A stretch of DNA of 64,000 bases from SMWD01 sp964629475 (GTDB lineage: Bacteria; Pseudomonadota; Gammaproteobacteria; Steroidobacterales; GCA-2729495), in contig CAZVQW010000016.1 of the NCBI GenBank assembly GCA_964629475.1, forward strand, positions 6,424 to 70,423, given 5' to 3'. Of the stretch, positions 31,109 through 40,210 are shown piece after piece. The stretch's first letter is position 1. Each line of letters begins with the position of its first letter. The position numbers and the translations under genes were made by a program. The notes under the pieces are model-generated. The model was not told where the DNA came from, ran no database searches, and saw nothing but the letters and a program-made list of their open reading frames with translations.

Positions 31109-32758
31109 TCAGGCCTTGGGCCCGGACGCGTGTGCCAACTCGCTAACGAGCGTTTCCTGTAGCTTGTATTTCTGAATTTTGGTCGTTGACATCGGCCAGT
31201 CCTCGACGAAACGGACATAGCGAGGCAGCTTGAATGTTGCAATTTTCCCGCGGCAATAGTCGATGATCTCTTCGGCGGTACAGCTCGCCCCAGGTTCGAG
31301 CTGAATAAAGGCTGCTACAACCTCGACCAATTTTTTATCGGGCACGCCCACGACCTGAACCAGCTGTACCGCCGGATGGGTGCACAGGTAGGATTCGATT
31401 TCCACGGCCGCAACATTCTCTCCGCCCACCTTGAGCATGTCCTTGATGCGTCCGTGGTATGAAACCCGACCCCCGTCATCGATGGCGCCGAGATCACCAG
31501 TGTGAAACCATCCGTCTGCATCGAAGACCTCTGCGGTCTTTTCAGGAGACTTGTAATAGCCCTCGAACAGTGAAAAACCTTTTATCGTGATCTCACCGCG
31601 CTGGCCGGGCGGCGACACCTGTCCGGTTTCGACGTCAACGACCCGCAGTTGGACACCGCAATAGGGTCTGCCACAGGTGTGCGCGCGGGTCTCATCATCC
31701 TCTTCCGCGCTGCCGTTGCAGGAGACTCCGGAGGCTTCGGTGAGGCCATAAGCACTGACGTGTACAGCCTGGGGCAGCACTTTCATATTTGCCTTGAGCT
31801 GATCCGGCGGCGCCACGTTATTGACCAACCGAACCTGGCTCATTGCCTCGGCGTCGAAATCCGGATGGCTGACGAGTGCCGACATGATCGTAGGGAAGGC
31901 CGTAAAAAGAATAGTGGGTTTCTCGGTCGTGATGGCATGCATTGCCGTGTCAGCCTCGAAATGGGTATCGGTAATGAATCGCCCGCCCGCCCAGATTGTG
32001 GCGAGCATCGGCAACATCGCACTCATGTGGAACAGGGGTAACGGGTCCCACTGGCGGTCTTCCGAGGCAATCCGAAAGCGGATGCTCATTTCCCGGGCAT
32101 TGCGCACCAGCGCCTCATGACTCAGCCGGCAGCCCTTGGGCTCGGAAGTCGTCCCCGAGGTGTACATCATCACGCACGGCTCGCGGAGCGCGATCTGACT
32201 GCGAAGCTGCCGCATCTGCTGGTGGTCGATTCGGTCCTGATAGGCCTTAAACTGACCCCAGGTGACCACCCCGGCGTGCGGCGAGTCTTCCATCATGATA
32301 ATGCTGCGAAGCTTGGGCGCCGAGTCCAGCGTCAGAGTAAGTGGATCCTCTGCGGCCTCCAATCCGGGCAGGGCGCCGTACAATAGTTCGACGAAATTTA
32401 CGTAGTCGGCAATGCGATCGGTCGTAAACAGAAACTTTAGATCGGCGTTCTCGACAACATAGGCCAGCTCGGTGGTCTTGTAGCGTGCGTTGATCAGAAC
32501 AACAACGGCACCGCTCAGTGCAATCGCGAACAGCAGCTCCACCATCTCGACAAGATTGGGCGATAAAATACCCACGTGCTCACCGGGTTGGACACCCAAA
32601 CCCTGTAGAGCCTGGGCCCGCTCACAGGCGCGGTTCGCGAGCTGCGCATAAGTTAGACGCTCATCCGGAAATATCAGTGCTTCTTCATCTGGCCATCGCT
32701 CTGCCGCACGCAACAGCAGATCGCCGAGAGTCGTCACTTCTATCAGTCGCTGATCCAT
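31109..32758 (-). CDS. Acyl-CoA synthetase (AMP-forming ligase)
   Basis: 549 residues. ANL motifs: MMYTSGTTSEPKGCRLSHEA, SAYGLTEASG, TGDLGAIDDGGRVSYHGRIKDM, KVGGENVAAVEIE, and the C-terminal adenylation lysine in WPMSTTKIQKYKL. Forms an acyl-adenylate and then a CoA thioester. Close paralogue of the ligase at 57137 (shared GRIKDMLKVGGENVA and MST-KIQK patterns). It lies 12 bp downstream of a TetR gene, also duplicated near 62.5 kb, so TetR and ligase are one transcription unit. Substrate not identifiable. Confidence 0.93.
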   Translation of the reverse strand: MDQRLIEVTTLGDLLLRAAERWPDEEALIFPDERLTYAQLANRACERAQALQGLGVQPGEHVGILSPNLVEMVELLFAIALSGAVVVLINARYKTTELAYVVENADLKFLFTTDRIADYVNFVELLYGALPGLEAAEDPLTLTLDSAPKLRSIIMMEDSPHAGVVTWGQFKAYQDRIDHQQMRQLRSQIALREPCVMMYTSGTTSEPKGCRLSHEALVRNAREMSIRFRIASEDRQWDPLPLFHMSAMLPMLATIWAGGRFITDTHFEADTAMHAITTEKPTILFTAFPTIMSALVSHPDFDAEAMSQVRLVNNVAPPDQLKANMKVLPQAVHVSAYGLTEASGVSCNGSAEEDDETRAHTCGRPYCGVQLRVVDVETGQVSPPGQRGEITIKGFSLFEGYYKSPEKTAEVFDADGWFHTGDLGAIDDGGRVSYHGRIKDMLKVGGENVAAVEIESYLCTHPAVQLVQVVGVPDKKLVEVVAAFIQLEPGASCTAEEIIDYCRGKIATFKLPRYVRFVEDWPMSTTKIQKYKLQETLVSELAHASGPKA

Positions 32759-32770
32759 GGAGTCTCTGCC

Positions 32771-33424
32771 CTAAGCTGATTTCTGATTCGCTTTGATGCC
32801 ACCACTCAGCAAGCCATCGAGTTCCTGTGTGAGAAAATCGAGTAATCTTCTTGCGCTCTCGCCATCCGGCGGCAGACTGTCCAGCACCATACCCTCCATC
32901 ATATAGAGGGCGAGATCGATTGCGGTGCGTAGCTCATCACGGTGTTTGAGCCATTCCGGAAACAATTCCAGCGCGGCGTAGTAGCATTCTCGTTTGAAGG
33001 TCTCCTGGGCCGGTCGGAAAATTGCATCCAGTTCAGGATCCCGGCGCGCAGCAAGTCCCAGGTCGATGAAGACCATGAATATCGGGTGATTGATGTGATG
33101 CCACAAAGCCTCAATGTTGGCTTCGGTCTTGGATTGGTCAGCAGGGATATTGGCAGCAGCCTTGCGAAAGGCCGCCAGCCGCTTCTCGTGGAGATGCTCG
33201 ATTGTCGCCTTCATGACGTCTGTGCGGGAAGGGAAATGGTGCCGCATCGCCCCCCGTGAAATGCCCGACTCCTCTGAGATCCGGATGTACGTCGTATCGT
33301 GATACCCGTATTTCACCAGGCACCTGATCGTCGTTTCGATGATTGCCATCTGGGTCGCCTGGCTCTTGCGCACCTGCCGACCTTTGGTCTTGCGCGGCGA
33401 AGTCACGTTTGTCTTGGTACTCAT
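32771..33424 (-). CDS. TetR-family transcriptional regulator
   Basis: 217 residues with a basic N-terminal tail (SPRKTKGRQVRKSQ), then the TetR helix-turn-helix with ISEESGISRGAMRHHFPSRTDVMKA at about residues 50-75, and an all-helical ligand domain. Paralogous to the TetR at 62485: both share SGxSRGAMxHHFPS and the DPELxAIxxPAQ segment. Located upstream of the CoA ligase on the same strand, it likely represses this unit in response to an acyl-CoA. The shared element at 31020 and 62436 is a candidate binding site. Confidence 0.93.
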   Translation of the reverse strand: MSTKTNVTSPRKTKGRQVRKSQATQMAIIETTIRCLVKYGYHDTTYIRISEESGISRGAMRHHFPSRTDVMKATIEHLHEKRLAAFRKAAANIPADQSKTEANIEALWHHINHPIFMVFIDLGLAARRDPELDAIFRPAQETFKRECYYAALELFPEWLKHRDELRTAIDLALYMMEGMVLDSLPPDGESARRLLDFLTQELDGLLSGGIKANQKSA

Positions 33425-33466
33425 GAATCAAAATCCTGGTCAGTTTGACAAGGCCTCGGATCAAAT

Positions 33467-34486
33467 TTAACGAAAAGCCGGTATAACCTCGGCGCCGAAG
33501 CGGCGGATGCAATCGAGATGGTGTTCGTGTTCGGGGCCGTAGGCAAACCGGAAGGTGATGATCAGGTAGTCCATGGCGAGTTCTTCCTGCATCCTGCGGA
33601 TCGCTGCAATACACTCGTCCGCCGGACCCACGATGAATCGGTCGATACGATGCCTCTCGAAAACGAAATCCTCCTCCCGTTCGACGTCTGTCAGGGTTGG
33701 CTCCAGCTCGGTGATAAATCTGGGCACTTTTTGAAAATACATCCAGTGGTCCGCCCGGACGACGGGCCACCAGGTTTTCTCTACTTCTTCGAGGGAATCT
33801 GCGATCCATCCATCGCGTAGCAGTACGACTGAAGTCTGCTGCTCTGTTCCGTGCTGGACGGCGGTCTGCCGGTAAATCTCGGTCCAGTGCTTCAGCACGG
33901 CCAGGTTGTGGAGTGGATCGGTTGGCCATGGGCAGCCGTAGCGAGCGGCACGCTGCACGCCGGCCTCGGACATGGCTCCGATCCATAACTGAGCGTTAAC
34001 GGGTGTCGGGCGGAGCTTGCCCTTTACGTCATAGAACCGACCGTGGTGTTCGAATTCTTCGCCGGTCCACGCTTTTTGCAGCAACTCAATTGCCTCGTCG
34101 AATCGGTCGGCCTGACCTTTCTTCTTCAGACCCATGAGTTCGAACTCGGGTGCGAAGTTACAGGCTCCGACGCCTAGTCGCAGTCGGCCGCCCGCCATCT
34201 GATCGACGACGGCTGCAGCCTCTGCCGAAATCATTGGGTTGTGTAATGGCAGCAGGTGGATAGTCGTTCCGATCTCTACGCGCTCAGTCGCTGCGGCGAG
34301 CGCGCCCAAGAGGGGGAATGGATTCGGCAGATAGCCGTCATCCATCATATGGTGCTCGGGCAGAAATACGCCGTCGAAACCAGCCTGTTCAGCAACCCGG
34401 GAAGTCTGGATCGTCTCGTGCATGCGCCGGCCGATGTGCGCCCCATTGGGCGGATCCTGGACCCGGAAAAGTACCCCGAACTTCAT
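33467..34486 (-). CDS. Luciferase-like monooxygenase (LLM-class flavin-dependent oxidoreductase)
   Basis: 339 residues from ATG 34486, which follows AGGAG; an upstream in-frame ATG at 34519 lacks one. Bacterial-luciferase TIM barrel: MKFGVLFRV, AEQAGFDGVFLPEHHMMDDGY, TIHLLPLHNPMISAEAAAVVDQMAGGRLRLGVG. It uses reduced flavin and O2 to oxygenate a substrate such as a ketone (Baeyer-Villiger type) or an alkane. Divergent from the hydantoinase-type operon, which carries two more LLM genes (44859, 48119), so it likely belongs to the same pathway. A flavin reductase is not evident nearby. Confidence 0.9.
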   Translation of the reverse strand: MKFGVLFRVQDPPNGAHIGRRMHETIQTSRVAEQAGFDGVFLPEHHMMDDGYLPNPFPLLGALAAATERVEIGTTIHLLPLHNPMISAEAAAVVDQMAGGRLRLGVGACNFAPEFELMGLKKKGQADRFDEAIELLQKAWTGEEFEHHGRFYDVKGKLRPTPVNAQLWIGAMSEAGVQRAARYGCPWPTDPLHNLAVLKHWTEIYRQTAVQHGTEQQTSVVLLRDGWIADSLEEVEKTWWPVVRADHWMYFQKVPRFITELEPTLTDVEREEDFVFERHRIDRFIVGPADECIAAIRRMQEELAMDYLIITFRFAYGPEHEHHLDCIRRFGAEVIPAFR

Positions 34487-34811
34487 CCGTCGCTCCTGAT
34501 TATCCCTCGCGCTCGGCACTCGTACCTGATTGCGTCAAAAAAACAGCCAAGAAAGTCTATATTAATCACGGAATGAGCACCAATGCAAACACCAACTCAC
34601 GACAGGATTAGATTATAAAATATTGATTTATAGTGAAAAATATACTTGCAGAAATAAAATCCTGAATCGATCAGTGTGATAAAGACCTCTAATATTAAAC
34701 AGCCATGATTGCATGTATTTTACCATTAGGATACCTTTGACGCCAAGCGGAGTTCGCTAACTCTGTTACCCGCTGCGGTCCGCTTGCCAGCTTTAGGGGT
34801 CGGAACTGGTC
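34487..34811. promoter_or_regulatory. Divergent AT-rich promoter region ahead of the 34.8-49.2 kb operon
   Basis: 325 bp between the LLM gene and the hydantoinase-A-type gene. The middle (about 34580-34740) is strikingly AT-rich compared with the surrounding coding DNA and includes TATAAA-N7-TTTATA at 34614-34632. No open reading frame with a ribosome-binding site was seen. It presumably holds the promoters of both divergent units. The start at 34812 has only a distant AGGGG. Confidence 0.5.
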
Positions 34812-36908
34812 ATGAAATATTACTGTGGGGTTGACACCGGCGGAACGTTTACGGACTGCGCCATCATCGATGAAACCGGCGCCATAACGATCGCCAAACG
34901 TCCTTCGACACCCGACGATTACTCCGTCGGCGTATTCGACGCCTTGGGGGCCTGCGCCGGCAGACTCGGCATTGCTATCGAGGACCTGCTGGTCAATACG
35001 GAACACCTGTTTCTCGGCACAACTGTCGGCACCAACGCGCTCCTGCAGATGAAGGGTGCCAGAACCGGCCTTATCACCACCCGCGGACATAAGGACAGCC
35101 TGCTCATCATGCGTTCGGCCGGCCGGTCAATCGGCTTACCCATCGAGCAACTGCTGCATGTCTCTCGTCACCAGAAACCGACACCACTCATTCCCAGGAA
35201 GTTGATCAAAGAGGTCAGCGAAAGAATCGACTGGAAAGGCGACGTCTTTCTGAATCTGAATGAAAACGAAGCGGAGGAGGCAATCCAGTCGCTTGTTGAA
35301 GAAGGGGTCGATGCAATCGGTATATGCTTGTTGTGGTCGATCGTGAACCCGGACCATGAAAAGTTGTTGAAGGACATGGTGGGGCGGATCGCGCCGGATT
35401 TGTTCATCAGTTGCTCTCACGAATTGATCGCCAAACGGGGCGAATACGAGCGGACCGTCGGTACGGCGATCAATTGTTTCATCGGTCCGGTGATGAAGTC
35501 GTACATTGAAAAGGTGGAGAGTAAAGCCGCGTCACTCGGCTTCGCCAAGCAGATTCTCGTTTTACAGATCACCGGCGGTGTTGCACCTGCGGCCGAGATC
35601 GTGCGATCACCCCTGTATACGATCAGTTCCGGTCCGAGCGCAGGGGTTACCGGGAGCAGTTTTCTTGCCGACACCATGGGATACGACAATGCGATTATCA
35701 CGGATATGGGTGGTACGAGCTTTGAGACCGGAATCATTTATGACGGTCAACCGCTCACTGCTTCCGAAACCGTCATCAATCAATATGTGTTTTCCATGCC
35801 GCGGCTGGACGTGGAGTCTATCGGCAGTGGTGGCGGATCCGTTTTGTGGGTTGAGCCGATCAGCGGAACACTGAAAGTCGGTCCGGAAAGTGCCGGCGCA
35901 GATCCGGGGCCGGCCTGTTATGGGAACGGTCTGATGCCGACGGTCACCGATGCCAATCTCGTTCTGGGGTATCTTAATCCGGACAACTTTCTTGGCGGCA
36001 AGATACATCTGGATAGGGATAAGTCTGTCGAGGCCATCCGGCCACTGGCGAAACAGATGGGTCTGGACGTCCTGGAAGTCGCTGCAGGTGCCGTGAGAAT
36101 TGTAGAAACGAAAATGGCTGAACTGATTCGGCAGATGACTCTGCAGCGAGGTCTGGATCCCCGGGATTTTGTGCTTTTTTCATACGGTGGGGCAGGACCC
36201 ACCCATGCGTGTGAATATGCGCGGGAGCTGGGCATCAGGCACGTCGTCATTCCATTGGGAACGATTTCATCGACCTGGTCGGCATTCGGTACGCTGTGTG
36301 CGGACATTCTGCATGTCTACGAGAAAAGTGAACTCCTGTCGCCACCCTTTGACCTGGAATATATCAACCGTACGTTCGAGGAGTTGGAATCGAAAGGATT
36401 GCAACAGCTGGAAGAAGATGGCGTCGAACGTAACCGAATCGAGTTTCGCCGTTTTCTCGAGATGAAATACAAGATGCAGATCCACCAGTTGGAAGTGCCG
36501 GTGCCATCGGGGCTTCTTGATGCGGCTGGACTGGAGCAGGTGCTGGTGCGTTTCGAGGAAATTTATGAAAGCTTCTACGGCAAGGGCTCGGCATACCGTG
36601 AAGCCGGTGTCGAAATTGGCCTGTTCAAGGTCAATGCCGTGGGCCGAATGGTCAAACCGCAGCTCCCCGAGTTGGGTGTGGACGAAGAAAGCCTCGTCAC
36701 GGGATCACGGGAGATCTTCTGGCGTGATGGCGACGAGTTGCGAGACACTCCGATCTACAGTGGAACCGCGTTGGGAACCGGTGTTGTGGTCTCCGGGCCC
36801 GCGGTTGTCGAATATCCGGAGACGACCGTCGTCGTTCCTCCCTTTGCCGAGGGAGTTGTCGATCGATCCGGCAGCTTCGTTATCGAGTTGGACGGGAAAG
36901 TGGCATGA
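34812..36908 (+). CDS. Hydantoinase A / acetone carboxylase beta-type ATP-binding subunit
   Basis: 698 residues. ASKHA-type nucleotide-binding signatures are the phosphate-1 loop GVDTGGTFTD at residues 5-14, ITDMGGTSFETG, SSGPSAGVTGS and the FSYGGAGPTHA adenosine region, in the order seen in HyuA, acetone carboxylase beta and acetophenone carboxylase. These subunits phosphorylate the substrate enol(ate) or hydrolyse ATP for carboxylation or ring opening. The stop overlaps the HyuB-type gene by ATGA. First gene of a 13-gene operon. Whether it acts on a ketone, lactam or hydantoin is undecided; the cysteine-rich domain on its partner favours ketone carboxylation. Confidence 0.88.
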   Translation: MKYYCGVDTGGTFTDCAIIDETGAITIAKRPSTPDDYSVGVFDALGACAGRLGIAIEDLLVNTEHLFLGTTVGTNALLQMKGARTGLITTRGHKDSLLIMRSAGRSIGLPIEQLLHVSRHQKPTPLIPRKLIKEVSERIDWKGDVFLNLNENEAEEAIQSLVEEGVDAIGICLLWSIVNPDHEKLLKDMVGRIAPDLFISCSHELIAKRGEYERTVGTAINCFIGPVMKSYIEKVESKAASLGFAKQILVLQITGGVAPAAEIVRSPLYTISSGPSAGVTGSSFLADTMGYDNAIITDMGGTSFETGIIYDGQPLTASETVINQYVFSMPRLDVESIGSGGGSVLWVEPISGTLKVGPESAGADPGPACYGNGLMPTVTDANLVLGYLNPDNFLGGKIHLDRDKSVEAIRPLAKQMGLDVLEVAAGAVRIVETKMAELIRQMTLQRGLDPRDFVLFSYGGAGPTHACEYARELGIRHVVIPLGTISSTWSAFGTLCADILHVYEKSELLSPPFDLEYINRTFEELESKGLQQLEEDGVERNRIEFRRFLEMKYKMQIHQLEVPVPSGLLDAAGLEQVLVRFEEIYESFYGKGSAYREAGVEIGLFKVNAVGRMVKPQLPELGVDEESLVTGSREIFWRDGDELRDTPIYSGTALGTGVVVSGPAVVEYPETTVVVPPFAEGVVDRSGSFVIELDGKVA

Positions 36909-39214
36909 GTGCGGATACGGAAATCAAGTGGGATGGCAAGACGTATCCGTACGTTCCTTCGGATCCCCTTCACGTCGATCCGACGATTACGTTTCACGAT
37001 GCGATTGATCGGGACCTCGAACCCATTGCGTTCGAGGTAATCCGCTATGCGATGTGGAACATCAATGTAGAGCAGGGCAACACACTGCTACGTGTGTCCG
37101 GTTCTCCGATTGCTGCCTATGGGCATGATTTTAATCCCTGCCTGTTGGATGAAAAAGGAAACTTCGTTTTCTTCGGGCCGTTTCTGCAGTATCTGTCATC
37201 GGCGAGCGGGTCAGCAGTCAAATGGACGCTCGAATATCGATCTGCGAATCCGGGTATTCAGGACGGCGATATTTTTCTGACCAACGATCCATGGGTGGGC
37301 GCCACCCATCAGACAGATGTGTGTGTTTACGCCCCACTGTTCTGGGAGGGGCAGCTGTTCTGTTGGTTCGCCAACACGCTTCACCAATGGGATGTGGGTG
37401 GCACCACACCCGGTTCCTTTAATCCCATATCTCAAGATGTCTTCTGGGAAGCAGGCTGCATTCCTCCAGTCAAGATTGTCGAGCAGGGCATCCTCCGCAA
37501 GGATCTGGAAGAGGAATATATTCGGCGATCGAGAATGCCTGAATTGGTCGCCCTCGATCTGCGAGCACAGATTACCGCCTGCAACGTCGCACGGGAACGC
37601 ATGCAGCAGCTGATCGGCAAATATGGTCCGGAAGCCGTCAAGGGCACAATGAAAAAGCTGCAGGATAATTCGGAGACAGCTTTCCTTAATCGGTTGGAAA
37701 CCATTCCGGATGGTGTGTGGACCGAGCAATCCTGGATCGAGCTCAACCGCGCAGGGGATCGCAGCGTTTACCGGAATGTATTACGACTGACCAAGTCGGG
37801 CAACAAGCTGATTTTCGATAACGAAGGCACTGATCCACAGATTGGTTCGATTAATTGCGCGAGCATTGCATGGAAAGGTGCAATCGCCTCGATGATTTCA
37901 GCGCAGATGTTGTTCGATCAGATGTTTGTTATCGAGGGAGCTTACCGACACATAGATTTCAAACCGGTGCCGGGCACCATTACCTGTGCGACGTTTCCCG
38001 CCGGTGTGATAAATGCGCCACCGACTGTGCTATTGCAGACTATTGGTCTCGCCGGCCTGATCATATCGCGCATGCTGTATTGCTCTTCGGACGATGAGCT
38101 GCGCAAGGAAGTTCAGAGCTGCATGGGTAATTTAATGTACCCGATCGACGCGATGGCTGGGATCGACCAGCGAGGTCGGCCTTATGCATCGTTTCTGCTG
38201 GACCCGGTCGGTGCGGCCCTGGGCGCACTGTCCTGGAGAGATGGGGTAAATACCGGCGGCTGGCCGTGGGATCTGCAGAGCACCATGCCCAATGTAGAAG
38301 ACAATGAACTCTTTTACCCGCTCCTCTACCTGTGGCGGAAGGAGATCCCGAATTCCGGGGGCAGCGGAAAATTCCGCGGCGGCAATAGTGCCGAGCTCGC
38401 TTTCGTGCTGAACGATACGGAATCCATGACGCATTACACCACCGGTGGGCACACGATCATTCCCGGCGCGGGTCTGTTTGGCGGAGACCCGACGTCGCGA
38501 ACCAGATTCATGTTAATTAAAGATGCCAAGGTGCGGGAGACAGCCGCCGGCGACGCGCGAATGCCAGGCAGTCTGGACGAGCTGGGTGGTGAGCGTTTGC
38601 ATATCGCACCCAAAACCGGTGACGTGGTTCAGGGTGTCGATGACGTCTTCTCTCTGGCATGGACCTCGGCGTCAGGGTACGGCGATCCGCTGGAGCGGAA
38701 TCCCGATCGGGTCGTGCGGGACATTGCCGATGCCAACATGACGGCGGCATGGGCCAGGGAAAGAACCGGAGTGTGTCTGAATGAACAGGGGGCCCTGGAC
38801 CGTGAAAAAACCGACGATCTCAGAAGCAAGTTGGTTGCACAGCGGCTCGCTGCGGCGAACGACCGGCAGGCAGCCCTGGAAAGCAGGCCGGAAACTGTGA
38901 GCGACCGCGTGGTATCCGAGGGGCTGGCGCTGGTGGGAGCGGACGATGACGCGGTGTATGTCTGTCGAAAATGTCGAACCGTTATTCAACGGGCAGATAA
39001 GAACTACAAATCGGGCTGTATCAAAAGGACGACTGCTGTTCAGGAAGTAGGTTTGGCGCCGATCGATCCCAGGTTATTCATCGACGATAAAATGGTCTAC
39101 CGGGAATATTTCTGCCCTGGCTGCGGCCTGCTCTTCCAGGGGGACTTTACCAGGATGGAGGATGCAGACATCTGGGACATTCGGTTGTTCTCTACAACTG
39201 GTAATACCGGTTAA
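36905..39214 (+). CDS. Hydantoinase B-type subunit fused to a C-terminal cysteine-rich (acetone carboxylase gamma-like) domain
   Basis: 769 residues. Residues about 1-630 follow HyuB / acetone carboxylase alpha: LTNDPWVGATHQTDV (metal-site region), WRKEIPNSGGSGKFRGG and SASGYGDPLERNP. The last ~90 residues add a separate module with VCRKCRTVI ... YFCPGCGLLF, two CxxC pairs typical of a zinc site, resembling the small gamma subunit of acetone and acetophenone carboxylases. Ordinary hydantoinase B lacks it. With the preceding ATP-binding subunit it would form a biotin-independent carboxylase-like enzyme. The fusion of gamma to the large subunit is unusual in my knowledge of the family. Confidence 0.83.
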   Translation: MSADTEIKWDGKTYPYVPSDPLHVDPTITFHDAIDRDLEPIAFEVIRYAMWNINVEQGNTLLRVSGSPIAAYGHDFNPCLLDEKGNFVFFGPFLQYLSSASGSAVKWTLEYRSANPGIQDGDIFLTNDPWVGATHQTDVCVYAPLFWEGQLFCWFANTLHQWDVGGTTPGSFNPISQDVFWEAGCIPPVKIVEQGILRKDLEEEYIRRSRMPELVALDLRAQITACNVARERMQQLIGKYGPEAVKGTMKKLQDNSETAFLNRLETIPDGVWTEQSWIELNRAGDRSVYRNVLRLTKSGNKLIFDNEGTDPQIGSINCASIAWKGAIASMISAQMLFDQMFVIEGAYRHIDFKPVPGTITCATFPAGVINAPPTVLLQTIGLAGLIISRMLYCSSDDELRKEVQSCMGNLMYPIDAMAGIDQRGRPYASFLLDPVGAALGALSWRDGVNTGGWPWDLQSTMPNVEDNELFYPLLYLWRKEIPNSGGSGKFRGGNSAELAFVLNDTESMTHYTTGGHTIIPGAGLFGGDPTSRTRFMLIKDAKVRETAAGDARMPGSLDELGGERLHIAPKTGDVVQGVDDVFSLAWTSASGYGDPLERNPDRVVRDIADANMTAAWARERTGVCLNEQGALDREKTDDLRSKLVAQRLAAANDRQAALESRPETVSDRVVSEGLALVGADDDAVYVCRKCRTVIQRADKNYKSGCIKRTTAVQEVGLAPIDPRLFIDDKMVYREYFCPGCGLLFQGDFTRMEDADIWDIRLFSTTGNTG

Positions 39215-39232
39215 GGTGATGAGGTGACGGTA

Positions 39233-40201
39233 ATGAATGAACCTCTGCACCATGATCTGGCTCCGGAAAGTGACGATCTGCATGTTGCCGGCACGGAGCC
39301 ATGGTGGCGCGAGGCCTGGTATTTCGAATTCTACGACCAGCAAGCGCAATTGCAGTTCCAGGCCTACCAGGGAGTGTTCCCTAACGCCGCCAGTGGCGAT
39401 CTGAATGCCGCCTTTTTTCACCGGGGGCAACTGCTGCACCAGGTTTCCAAAACGGACTTCCACGTGCCCGCGGAGCCGCGGGAAGAACACCTGTGTTTCG
39501 GCCCAATGCGACTCGAGTTGCTCAAGCCGCTGAACCAATGGCGTCTGCAGTACGATTCTGCAGAGGTTCACGCAGATCTTCTGTTTACCGCCGTCCATCC
39601 ACCCTTCAGCTGGGCGGCCGCGCAATTGTGGCTTGAGACCAGCAGTGACCCGGATCTGAGCAGCCATCATTTCGATCAGCTGGGGCGTTACACGGGCAGT
39701 GTGTGGATCGAAGGTCAGCAACTCGCCATCAATGCACTCGGGTTCCGCGACCGAATGTGGGGTTGGGGCGGTCGCAAGCACTGGCAGAGTTACCTCATCC
39801 TGTGGTCGGCTTTTAACGAGGATTGCGTCGCCAACCTGGCCATACAGCGATTTGACGACGGCCGCCAGGCATTATGTGGTTACCTGCACCGTAACGGGAC
39901 GTCCAGCCTGCTACAGCAGGCGTGGGTGGACGTCGACTGGGACCCGCATCGTTGGAAGACTATCGCCGGTATCGATGCCACTGTGGAGGACGCGCTCGGG
40001 CGCCAGTTCCAATTCACCGGACAGCCTCGGGGAATCGTCGATACCTCTCACCGTTGGGCCCATCGCAGCGATCACATGTTGTTCAGTGTCGGGGAGTATC
40101 GTTGCGGTGATCTGACGGGTCACGGCGTCATGAACTGGGCGTTCTCGCGTGAGGCAGAGCGTCCGAGTCGGCTTGAGGCTCGGCTCGAGCCGGAAGGGTA
40201 G
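39233..40201 (+). CDS. Unknown two-barrel (lipocalin-like) protein, paralogue of 43877
   Basis: 322 residues from ATG 39233, with TGAGG 9 bp upstream (a GTG at 39224 abuts that site). No catalytic family recognised. It starts with EPWWREAWYFEFYD, contains HHFDQLGRYTGSVWIEG, and has a conserved RDRMWGWGGRKHWQ block near residue 175. The paralogue at 43877 keeps the same landmarks (EPNWREAFYFDFFD, EQQGRYTGKVR, RDHAWGWGAR). The pattern recalls beta-rich DUF7064/7065-type or CrtC-like proteins; the name is from memory and unverified. No signal peptide. The pair bracket the unknown and PEP-related genes, which suggests binding or conversion of the pathway intermediate. Confidence 0.75.
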   Translation: MNEPLHHDLAPESDDLHVAGTEPWWREAWYFEFYDQQAQLQFQAYQGVFPNAASGDLNAAFFHRGQLLHQVSKTDFHVPAEPREEHLCFGPMRLELLKPLNQWRLQYDSAEVHADLLFTAVHPPFSWAAAQLWLETSSDPDLSSHHFDQLGRYTGSVWIEGQQLAINALGFRDRMWGWGGRKHWQSYLILWSAFNEDCVANLAIQRFDDGRQALCGYLHRNGTSSLLQQAWVDVDWDPHRWKTIAGIDATVEDALGRQFQFTGQPRGIVDTSHRWAHRSDHMLFSVGEYRCGDLTGHGVMNWAFSREAERPSRLEARLEPEG

Positions 40202-40210
40202 CGGCGGGGA

